A stretch of 8,636 bases of DNA from contig CAMAVG010000037.1 in NCBI GenBank assembly GCA_945861605.1, positions 1 through 8,636 of the forward strand, given 5' to 3'. A program made the position numbers and the translations under genes. This document shows, one piece after another, positions 1 to 6,269 of this stretch. A model generated the notes under the pieces. It was not told the origin of the DNA, ran no database searches, and worked only from the letters and a program-made list of their open reading frames with translations. Source of the DNA: Rickettsia typhi (GTDB lineage Bacteria > Pseudomonadota > Alphaproteobacteria > Rickettsiales > Deianiraeaceae). Positions within the stretch are counted from its first letter, which is position 1. Every line of letters begins with the position of its first letter.

Positions 1-420
1 TTCGTTTTCATCTAAAATTGCCTTTGCGAAAGCATTAATAATTCTTTTTTCTCTTGTTGCCGGAATAATTTCGCCACTTTGTTTGAATCTTTTTACAATT
101 TCATCTTTTTGTGCCATATAAATATCAAACATGCGTTCATCCTCACTTACTTCCATTTTTTTCGTCGCGTTTTCGTATGCTTGCAAATATTTATCGCCAA
201 TTCGTAAATATCCATCATCGTAATCACTCCATTTGTAATCAAACCTTGTATCACCATCAACCTCTTTCAACAGAGCATAATTGTACGGTGGCTTAATTCT
301 ATCCTCAACCTTGATAATCCTTGGCTCAACGGATTCACACCCAACAAGTAACGCAAGAAGCATTCCAAACCATAAGGTTGTGATCGTTTTGAAAAGTCGG
401 TTGCAAGTGCCTCCATTCAT
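1..420 (-). CDS. Putative lipoprotein at the end of the pilus operon (3' part missing)
   Basis: An uninterrupted frame of 140 codons runs from an ATG at 420-418 to the left edge with no stop, so the C-terminus is outside the window. The N-terminus reads as a lipoprotein signal: a basic stretch (R8, K11), a hydrophobic core around residues 13-26 and a lipobox L-V-G-C with Cys28 as the predicted lipidated residue. The mature part is hydrophilic and charged, with an aromatic/acidic patch (YKWSDYDDGYLRIGDKY, about 62-78), then helix-prone Lys/Glu-rich sequence. Its ATG overlaps the usher stop by one base (TGATG), so translation is probably coupled to the usher and the protein probably belongs to the same fibre system. 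I do not recognise the family. A periplasm-facing accessory or anchoring role is inference from position and lipidation only. No clear Shine-Dalgarno precedes the ATG, as expected for re-initiation. Confidence 0.75.
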   Translation of the reverse strand, partial: MNGGTCNRLFKTITTLWFGMLLALLVGCESVEPRIIKVEDRIKPPYNYALLKEVDGDTRFDYKWSDYDDGYLRIGDKYLQAYENATKKMEVSEDERMFDIYMAQKDEIVKRFKQSGEIIPATREKRIINAFAKAILDENE

Positions 421-3230
421 CATTTGGTCAGCAAATAATTCTTGTACTTTTCCACAACGGATTTTTCCGCTCGCACTTTATATGTCCCCTGAACCGCTCC
501 GCTAAAAACATAATAGCCATCTTGAGTAGTAGTCACCGTATCAACAACATGATTATCCCTATCAATCAATTGCACTTTTGCATTGCCAATTGGCAGTGTT
601 TCTTCTCCCATCTGCATAACAAGCGTTCCTTCGATATCAATAATTTTCACAATTGGAATGAGAACCTTATGCGGAGCACCAGCCTTTAAAATAATTTTAC
701 GCTTAACACTTTGCGAAACCTTAATTGACATTTCCTCCATCATTGTTGCGTCACCATCAAATAGAATCGCAACTTCTGCCGGCAACCCAACAAGCAACAT
801 TTTTCCACTTTCATCAGTCATTTTCTTTGAAACGCTTCCGCTCACTTTTGCAGCAACATTCTTTGCCGGCTTTTCGTCAAAATCCCACTCGCCATTATTG
901 TTTGTATCCATAAACGCACTCACTTCAATCATTCCACCCGTTGCCGCACCGGAAGATGCAATTGACGGCTTAATTCCATTAAATGCCAAGCCCCTGTTAA
1001 AGTTTAGGTTCAGATTGATTGCCGAAGAATTCTGTGTACCAAATTGCAAACTTGTTGTCAGATACTTGCTATTAACATTCAAACCAACCATATAAGTTCC
1101 TGTTTTGTTAATCAAGTTCATATTATACGCACTCGTCACACCAAACAATCCCCAATTATAGTTCCCCGCCAAAGAAGATGCACTGAAGAATTTGTCTGAA
1201 AACAATGGAATATAATTCACGGTTCCACGAATAACTATTCCGGCATCGGTTTTAAATGTAACATTCATACTCCCCAAAGAAATATTGGTTCCATTTGCGT
1301 ACATTATCGCGTTTAATGTATTTGCAATTGAAACATTCTTCATTGGCACAACAGAGTGTTGAGCACTCGCCTCCTTGTTGATATTGCCTGAATTCAGTGT
1401 GCTAATTATCAATGAATATGTTCCGGCAACGAACTTCCCAAATAATTTTGTGCTGTTTTTTATCCTAAATTCAGTTGAAGATTGTTGTGCATCATTGCCA
1501 TTTTGCATTCGTGATTCACTCAGGAATTTTTTTGTAAACATTTGCGTTGTAACAAACAAATTTGATTCTTTGAAAATCGGCGTATTGAAACTCAATTTTG
1601 CTGCCCCTTCGTTCGAATTTGTGTGATATGCAAGATCCGTATTCACAATCACGCCAAACATGCTTGTAATAAGCGATGACGAAATATAGTTTTGCCTCTC
1701 AGGGTTTAATTGCATGGAATTAAAGTTCTTCATATACGATGTCATTCCAAGTGAAAGCGATGTTTTTCCTCCAATTCCATATCTCACACTTCCAAAATAT
1801 CTCTCACTGCCTGTTGTTGCATCGGTTTTTTGTGATTCAGAGGACGGCGTTTGAATGATAGTCATTTTTTCTTTCAAAACGCTTAAATCGTACACAAATT
1901 TCCCCTTTTGTAAAAGTGACGACGAAAGATTCACCTTCTGAGTAACCTCCCTTGTTTGACCAAACGGTCCATAGAATATCAACTTCACGGCGTTTGTTCC
2001 CACATTTAATGGGATATCCTCAAATATATAAAGCCCGGTGGAATCAACCGTTGCAAAGCTTAAAAGGTTGTTATTCAGGTAGATCTCCACCGACCAATTT
2101 GGAATTGCATAGCCTGTGATTTGCAAATTGTTGAAGTCAATTTTCCAGCCGGGCGGAATGTTTGAAATGGAAGCACCAATACCCGTTCCCGCCCTTGAAA
2201 CAAGGTTTGCCGAAGCCGATGTTATATCACCAACCCAATATTGCTTTGGCATGAGGTAGTGCTCAAATGGATGTGTAACGGAATCGTTTTTTCGAAATGA
2301 CATCCTCATGCTGTTCAATCCCGCATCGGTAACAGTTCCTGTTGTATTAAACGATGATTTCAGAAGATGATTCACCGAAGAAAATGATAGAGCCTGCTGC
2401 ATTTTTAAGTTTTGCATATTGACAACATTTCGATATGTCATATCAATGTTTGGCATTGAAAACATTTTATATTCCTGAACTTCCATTTTTGCCTTTCGAA
2501 GCTCCTCAGCTTCGGGACTATTGTTTTTATCAAGCTTGCCAAGAATTTCTGCTCTTGAAATTGCTTGCTCAATTGGAAATGGAGTTTTGGTTGTAACATT
2601 AAGCACTTGCTGCGAAAGATCGAATTTTTCATCCATAGGGAATATTGTGTCCATCATTTCCATTGAAATCAGGATATCCGTGAAAAGCATTATTGCATCA
2701 TTTGCCGTGAATTGATATGTTTGGTTTCCAATTTTTGCAATTCCCGTTTTTGTATTAATTTCAATAATGTTATCTTCTTTTAAAAACCAGCCAACCAGTA
2801 AATCGCCTTTTTGTTCCAAAGGAATTTGCATTATTTGAGCGAATGCTGTGAATGGTATGTAGTATTTTTCTTTTTGAATCAAGCTTCCATAAATGATGAA
2901 GTTCTCAGAAAGGCTTGTCTCACCAAGGTTCAGTGTTGTTAAATATGGTTCGTATTGTGAGGAATCAACTGTTTGTGGTGTGTATGGAAGTTTTTTTTGT
3001 GAATCACTGGCTGGAGGAGTCTTTGCCGTATTGGATTCAACGCTGATGGTTTGCATTTCCGGCGTAGGATTCACACTTGATTCCACCGCCTGTGTCATTG
3101 GATTTTCCGGAGGTAGCTCATCCGAAAAAGCTTCGAATGGAGTGAGTGTGAGGACGGTTGCAATTACACAGCAGTAAATATTGAATAATTGTAGTGTTTG
3201 AATGCCGCCAACCTTCCTCCACAAAAACAT
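420..3230 (-). CDS. Outer-membrane usher-like protein of an alternative chaperone-usher pathway
   Basis: A 936-residue exported protein expected to form the outer-membrane pore that accepts chaperone-pilin complexes and threads out the fibre. Visible in order: signal peptide (about 1-36, ending near EAFS), a Ser/Thr/Pro-rich linker (37-90), an N-terminal domain (about 92-220) with GWF and a motif near IFPMDEKFDLS, and a helical stretch (228-255). Then comes the usher core, with YWVGDITSAS (331-340), WSVEIYLNNNLL (379-390) and LIFYGPFGQTRE (417-428). A strand-rich barrel-like region follows (about 475-755), and then an acidic calcium-loop-like motif DTNNNGEWDFDE (775-786). Last are two small beta domains, of which the final one (about 862-921) resembles a carboxypeptidase-regulatory/prealbumin-like fold. 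I recognise the VEIYxN...FYGPxGQxRE pattern from usher-like proteins that neighbour DUF4402 genes. It starts 29 bases after the chaperone stop and overlaps the lipoprotein gene by one base. At roughly 280 residues the apparent barrel is short compared with FimD-type ushers. Confidence 0.8.
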   Translation of the reverse strand: MFLWRKVGGIQTLQLFNIYCCVIATVLTLTPFEAFSDELPPENPMTQAVESSVNPTPEMQTISVESNTAKTPPASDSQKKLPYTPQTVDSSQYEPYLTTLNLGETSLSENFIIYGSLIQKEKYYIPFTAFAQIMQIPLEQKGDLLVGWFLKEDNIIEINTKTGIAKIGNQTYQFTANDAIMLFTDILISMEMMDTIFPMDEKFDLSQQVLNVTTKTPFPIEQAISRAEILGKLDKNNSPEAEELRKAKMEVQEYKMFSMPNIDMTYRNVVNMQNLKMQQALSFSSVNHLLKSSFNTTGTVTDAGLNSMRMSFRKNDSVTHPFEHYLMPKQYWVGDITSASANLVSRAGTGIGASISNIPPGWKIDFNNLQITGYAIPNWSVEIYLNNNLLSFATVDSTGLYIFEDIPLNVGTNAVKLIFYGPFGQTREVTQKVNLSSSLLQKGKFVYDLSVLKEKMTIIQTPSSESQKTDATTGSERYFGSVRYGIGGKTSLSLGMTSYMKNFNSMQLNPERQNYISSSLITSMFGVIVNTDLAYHTNSNEGAAKLSFNTPIFKESNLFVTTQMFTKKFLSESRMQNGNDAQQSSTEFRIKNSTKLFGKFVAGTYSLIISTLNSGNINKEASAQHSVVPMKNVSIANTLNAIMYANGTNISLGSMNVTFKTDAGIVIRGTVNYIPLFSDKFFSASSLAGNYNWGLFGVTSAYNMNLINKTGTYMVGLNVNSKYLTTSLQFGTQNSSAINLNLNFNRGLAFNGIKPSIASSGAATGGMIEVSAFMDTNNNGEWDFDEKPAKNVAAKVSGSVSKKMTDESGKMLLVGLPAEVAILFDGDATMMEEMSIKVSQSVKRKIILKAGAPHKVLIPIVKIIDIEGTLVMQMGEETLPIGNAKVQLIDRDNHVVDTVTTTQDGYYVFSGAVQGTYKVRAEKSVVEKYKNYLLTK

Positions 3231-3231
3231 T

Positions 3232-3236
3232 CCTCC
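3232..3236 (-). promoter_or_regulatory. Strong ribosome binding site of the usher gene, awkwardly placed
   Basis: GGAGG on the minus strand is the only perfect Shine-Dalgarno core found just ahead of a start codon here. It lies only one base upstream of the annotated ATG (3230-3228). It is seven bases upstream of an in-frame TTG, codon 3 (3224-3222), which is a more normal spacing. The ATG remains the default start. A TTG start would remove only two residues and leave the signal peptide intact. Confidence 0.55.
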
Positions 3237-3259
3237 ATTAATTTTTTTGTTACTATTTT

Positions 3260-4075
3260 TTATAATTCAAGTTTTGCTTGACCAATAGCATATTCCTTTT
3301 TCCCAACCGGTGGAAGATATGAAACTTCGACAGTTGTTGCTTGTGAATCCTGAAACTTGAGTTCATCATATTGCAAAAGGATTTTTCGGGTTTTTAATGG
3401 ATTAAACATTGTAATACCCTTTTGCTCAAATTCTCCAAGAAGTTTTTTGCCTTTGAAAAATTTAGCAACAACCCTTCCAGTGAGTGAATACTTTCCTGTG
3501 TTGTTGACATCAAACGTTAAAACATTTAAATCTTTGTCAATTTTAAGATTCGCAATTTCTGCTGTGTTTTGTGTTGAATTATTAGCATTTGAAACAAAAA
3601 TTGGAATGGAAATTTTAAACAAAGGTTTAACTTTAATTGCAACCTCACCTTCTGCGGGTTGGTCTGAAAGTTGTGGAATTTTTGGGCTGTTATCCACTTC
3701 CTGAAACACAATAAATGAATTGTATTCATCAAGAGTCGCCGTTGCAATGTTTCTGAATGTAAATTTAACAGTTTGTGTTTTGTTTGGCTGAAGAGTTACT
3801 TGCTTTGGGGAAAACATTACCATTTGTTCAATTGGTTGCATAAGCTTTTCCTCTTCGGGGGTGATATCCTGAAGTGCGCCGTTGGCATCCATTGATTGAT
3901 ACCTAAAACCAAGGCGATATGTTACAACTTCTTTTGTCTCATTAATCAAAAGAACGGATTGCATTCTGTTTGAATTATTGAGCTCTATTCTTTGTGGTGT
4001 TAACGAAAGGTTTGCAAATGCGGATATTTCGCATAATATTATTGAAAGAAAAGCAAAAGACCACCTTGAAAACAT
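3260..4075 (-). CDS. PapD-like periplasmic pilus chaperone
   Basis: A 271-residue periplasmic protein expected to bind and cap pilin subunits by donor-strand complementation and deliver them to the usher. From the ATG at 4075-4073 the N-terminus is a clean signal peptide with cleavage after AFA (residues 20-22), giving a mature start at NLSLTPQRIELN. The first Ig-like domain carries SPKQVTLQPNKTQTVKF (89-105), matching the chaperone G1-strand region with the usual P-N/G-x-x-Q-T-V turn. After it comes EYNSFIVFQEV (117-127), which resembles the EYRSHL-type motif of chaperones that accompany DUF4402 pilins. A second beta domain starts near IPIFV (157-161). An in-frame TTG at 4117 would extend the protein by 14 residues, but it lies inside a stem-loop and would spoil the signal peptide, so I prefer the ATG. 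No Shine-Dalgarno is visible. It lies between pilin and usher, as expected for such operons. Confidence 0.85.
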   Translation of the reverse strand: MFSRWSFAFLSIILCEISAFANLSLTPQRIELNNSNRMQSVLLINETKEVVTYRLGFRYQSMDANGALQDITPEEEKLMQPIEQMVMFSPKQVTLQPNKTQTVKFTFRNIATATLDEYNSFIVFQEVDNSPKIPQLSDQPAEGEVAIKVKPLFKISIPIFVSNANNSTQNTAEIANLKIDKDLNVLTFDVNNTGKYSLTGRVVAKFFKGKKLLGEFEQKGITMFNPLKTRKILLQYDELKFQDSQATTVEVSYLPPVGKKEYAIGQAKLEL

Positions 4076-4104
4076 AAAAGAAGGATAATTGAATCGTTGA
4101 AAGC

Positions 4105-4137
4105 CTACCACACTCAAAAGCAGTTTGAATGTGGTAG
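4105..4137 (-). promoter_or_regulatory. Stem-loop between pilin and chaperone genes (attenuator or mRNA-processing signal)
   Basis: On the minus strand CTACCACATTCAAA (4137-4124) pairs with TTTGAGTGTGGTAG (4118-4105) around a five-base loop. This makes a 14-bp stem with one G-T wobble. It begins about 20 bases after the pilin stop codon. The bases after it on the minus strand (GCTTTCAACG) do not form a proper U tract, so it is a weak intrinsic terminator at best. Partial read-through, or protection of the pilin mRNA 3' end, would favour pilin over chaperone and usher. That role is inference; the stem itself is plain in the sequence. Confidence 0.7.
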
Positions 4138-4156
4138 AAAGGGAATTTGCTAAATA

Positions 4157-4765
4157 CTAAGCAAGATATGTAACAAAAATGTCATATGTTCCTGTGTAAA
4201 TACCAGCAGCTTGACCAGCACCAACAGCCAATGTTGCACCGTAAGGCATTGAAACTAGACCACTTGCACCAATTTTATTTGGCAATGTTGGGTAGTTGAA
4301 TGTCACGGTCATGTTGTTGCTTCCGCTTGAAATTGTTGCAGTAGCGGCAGCGGTAATTGAAATGTTTTGATCTTGATCTCCGCTGAACGAAAGAGTTGCA
4401 TTTGTTGCACCAGAGGTTGGAATATATCTTGCACCGTCTGTGTTTGTAACTGTACCATCAGCAGCAACCACAATTGTTCCTGCAATTGCACTTGGAACGA
4501 CTTTACCAAAGTTTAACTCTGTAATTTTTGCTTGGGTGATTTGTGACAGAATTTCCGCTTTTGCAGTTCCAACAATGTTTTTACCAAGGTTTGATCCACT
4601 AGCACCTGCTGTTCCTTGCGTTGTGGTAGCGTCAGCTGTAACAAAATCTGAAGGAGCATATGCAACAGCACCTGCTGGAGCATTGTGCAGAATTGTGGCA
4701 GCACCAGTTGCGGAAACGGCTAGTACAAGTTGCATTGCAACTCTTAGTTTTTTATTTTGAGACAT
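4157..4765 (-). CDS. DUF4402-type major pilin subunit
   Basis: A 202-residue secreted protein expected to be the polymerising fibre subunit. The N-terminus has basic residues (K5, K6, R8), a hydrophobic core (about 10-25) and likely cleavage near AGAVA (31-35). A Thr/Gly/Ala-rich segment (about 36-76) could supply the donor strand for the next subunit. The rest fits DUF4402: ITELNFGKVVP (81-91), AGTIVVAADGTV (95-106), LSFSGDQDQNISIT (125-138), MTVTFNY (152-158), YGATLAVGAGQ (175-185) and a C-terminal AGIYTGTYDIFVTYLA (187-202) with an aromatic residue near the end, as in pilins. There is no cysteine, so the fold is not disulphide-stabilised. It is the first gene of the operon, as expected for a highly expressed subunit. 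No second pilin or separate tip adhesin is present downstream within the window, so it may be both shaft and adhesive unit (inference). The pilin role rests on the adjoining chaperone and usher genes. Confidence 0.85.
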   Translation of the reverse strand: MSQNKKLRVAMQLVLAVSATGAATILHNAPAGAVAYAPSDFVTADATTTQGTAGASGSNLGKNIVGTAKAEILSQITQAKITELNFGKVVPSAIAGTIVVAADGTVTNTDGARYIPTSGATNATLSFSGDQDQNISITAAATATISSGSNNMTVTFNYPTLPNKIGASGLVSMPYGATLAVGAGQAAGIYTGTYDIFVTYLA

Positions 4766-4786
4766 AAAATCTTAAAAAAATTAATT

Positions 4787-4863
4787 TATTTGAAATATAT
4801 AAATATGTTGTTTTTATAAAGTCAAGAAGTTTTTATAATTTTTTTTCTATTTCAAATATATAA
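4787..4863. repeat. Inverted repeat in the divergent promoter region (possible operator pair)
   Basis: TATTTGAAATA (4787-4797) and TATTTCAAATA (4848-4858) are exact reverse complements. Both are followed by TATAA on the plus strand, so they also read as a 16-base direct repeat with a single mismatch, 61 bases apart (about six helical turns). The left copy touches the pilin -10 and the right copy touches the best -10 facing gltX. A paired binding site for a regulator is possible. The extreme AT content of the region makes chance similarity a real alternative. Confidence 0.4.
4796..4825 (-). promoter_or_regulatory. Sigma70-like promoter of the pilus operon
   Basis: On the minus strand a -35 element TTGACT (4825-4820) is followed after 18 bases by TATATA (4801-4796). 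A TTATAT reading with a 17-base spacer is equally possible. Initiation would fall near 4789, leaving a leader of about 24 bases before the pilin ATG at 4765. The only ribosome-binding hint in that leader is TAAG about seven bases before the ATG. This is the best promoter match in the window, and it sits ahead of the gene that should need the strongest expression. Confidence 0.6.
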
Positions 4864-4864
4864 T
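4859..4864 (+). promoter_or_regulatory. Possible -10 element for gltX
   Basis: A perfect TATAAT on the plus strand, about 80 bases before the gltX ATG, divergent from the pilus promoter. No good -35 is seen 16-18 bases upstream, so this is tentative in so AT-rich a stretch. Confidence 0.3.
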
Positions 4865-4908
4865 AGTGGTAAAAGTAGATAATGCTTGATTATTCCCAAT
4901 AAGTGTTT

Positions 4909-4936
4909 TTGATTTTGTAATAAGTTGTTTTATAAA
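4909..4936 (+). promoter_or_regulatory. Possible promoter giving a leaderless gltX mRNA
   Basis: TTGATT (4909-4914) and TATAAA (4931-4936) are separated by 16 bases on the plus strand. Transcription would start within a base or two of the gltX ATG at 4944, so the message would be essentially leaderless. This agrees with the lack of any Shine-Dalgarno before gltX. The match is modest and competes with the TATAAT at 4859-4864. Confidence 0.3.
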
Positions 4937-4943
4937 TATTTTT

Positions 4944-6269
4944 ATGAAAGTTCGTTTTCCGCCAAGCCCAACTGGAATGCTTCACATTGGAAATGCAAGG
5001 GTTGCTCTTGTGAATTACCTATTTGCAAAAAAGCATAATGCGTTTTATGCCATGCGTTTTGATGACACAGACATCGTTCGCTCAAAGGAGGATTTCAAGG
5101 AATCAATGCTGGAGGATCTTGCTTGGCTTGGAATTGAATTTGATGCAGAGCCGATTTACCAATCAAAAAGAACGGATTTTTACAAAGAAGCGTTGAATGT
5201 TTTGCTTAAAATTGGCAGAGTCTACGAATGTTTTGAAACAAAGGAGGAGCTTGAACTCAAAAAGAAAGTGCAAACTTCACGCAACCTGCCATTGATATAC
5301 GACCGCACGGCATTGAAATTGACCCAGCAAGAACGCGAAAAATTTATTTCAGAAGGAAGAATTCCTTATTATCGGTTTTTTATCAAACATGAAGAAACAA
5401 CTTGGGAGGACGGAGTTCAGGGAAAAATATCATTTCAAGGCAGGGATATCACCGATCCAATAATCACGCGAACTGATGGCTCATTTATGTATTCATTCTG
5501 CTCAATTGTTGATGACTACCTAATGGATATTTCGCACATAATTCGTGGAGCAGACCACATTACAAACACCGCAGTGCAAAAACAAATGTTTGAAGCATTG
5601 AACGATGCAAATGGGACGCAAAAAACAATAAATTTCCTTCATTTACCGCTTTTTCAAGCAAAGACTGGTAAAATTTCAAAAAGAGTCGGAGGATTTGGCA
5701 TTCGCGAACTTGCGGCACAAGGTTTTGAAAAAAAAGCGATAATAAACTTCCTTGCATCAATTGGGAAATCGACATTTAGCGATGAAATCCTTCCTGTGGA
5801 AGAAATTATTGCAGGGTTTGACATCGAGAGCTTTTCAAGATCCGAAGTTACATTTGACCCAACCGTTCTTGAAAATTTCAACCTAAAATGCCTTGCTTCG
5901 TATTCCTTTAACGAGGTCAGCCATCATTTTGAAAATATTCCGCCTGAATTCTTCGATGACTTCAAATGCAATATTGAAAAACTTGATGATATCAAGGCTT
6001 GGTGGGGTGTTGCTCAAGAAAAAGATTTCTACCTGCAAAACCTAACGGAAGAACAAAAGGCGTTTTTCAAACGCTTTGTTACTATTTTGAGTGAAACCAC
6101 AGCAATAGATTGGAACGAAAAATGGAAAACCGCAATGGAATTGTTGAAAGCCGAATTCCCATCATTCAAGGGGAAGGAATTGTTTATGCCTCTGAGAATC
6201 GGGTTTTCAGGGCTTGAACACGGCGTTGATTTAAAAACATTCGCAAAGTGGAAATTGAAAAATATCTAG
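4944..6269 (+). CDS. gltX: Glutamyl-tRNA synthetase (class I)
   Basis: A 441-residue cytoplasmic enzyme that charges tRNA with glutamate. The Rossmann catalytic domain starts at RFPPSPTGMLHIGNAR (4-19), with HIGN (14-17) as the HIGH signature. MRFDDTD (37-43) follows, then RGADHITNTAVQ (201-212), and KISKR (243-247) is the KMSKS-type loop. The C-terminal half (about 290-441) is the helical anticodon-binding part. The connective region shows only Cys96 where many family members have a zinc-binding CxC, so it is probably zinc-free. The length is slightly below the usual 460-480 residues. Many alphaproteobacteria and Rickettsiales carry two GltX copies, one of which may be the misacylating enzyme that makes Glu-tRNA(Gln) for GatCAB. 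Which type this is cannot be decided here. The ATG is the natural start, because the catalytic motif begins immediately. It is divergent from the pilus operon and convergent with the alkyltransferase gene. Confidence 0.95.
   Translation: MKVRFPPSPTGMLHIGNARVALVNYLFAKKHNAFYAMRFDDTDIVRSKEDFKESMLEDLAWLGIEFDAEPIYQSKRTDFYKEALNVLLKIGRVYECFETKEELELKKKVQTSRNLPLIYDRTALKLTQQEREKFISEGRIPYYRFFIKHEETTWEDGVQGKISFQGRDITDPIITRTDGSFMYSFCSIVDDYLMDISHIIRGADHITNTAVQKQMFEALNDANGTQKTINFLHLPLFQAKTGKISKRVGGFGIRELAAQGFEKKAIINFLASIGKSTFSDEILPVEEIIAGFDIESFSRSEVTFDPTVLENFNLKCLASYSFNEVSHHFENIPPEFFDDFKCNIEKLDDIKAWWGVAQEKDFYLQNLTEEQKAFFKRFVTILSETTAIDWNEKWKTAMELLKAEFPSFKGKELFMPLRIGFSGLEHGVDLKTFAKWKLKNI
6266..6269. other. 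Shared palindromic stop codon CTAG of two convergent genes
   Basis: CTAG reads TAG on both strands. The plus-strand gltX ends at 6267-6269 and the minus-strand alkyltransferase gene ends at 6268-6266, so the two coding regions overlap tail to tail by four bases. No terminator hairpin is possible between them without lying inside a gene, so convergent transcripts probably overlap. Confidence 0.9.

Noticed and set aside
583..1095. Plus-strand open frame of 170 codons opposite the usher gene
   Set aside because: It lies wholly antisense to a well-supported usher frame, has no recognisable domain and no ribosome binding site. It looks like a by-product of the usher codon pattern.
3231..3259. T-rich gap between chaperone and usher as a terminator
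   Set aside because: There is no stem of useful length, and the usher ribosome binding site lies at its end, so it is an ordinary intergenic gap.
4076..4117. Upstream TTG start for the chaperone
   Set aside because: It adds 14 residues before a clean signal peptide and lies in the 14-bp stem-loop. The ATG at 4075 is a better start.
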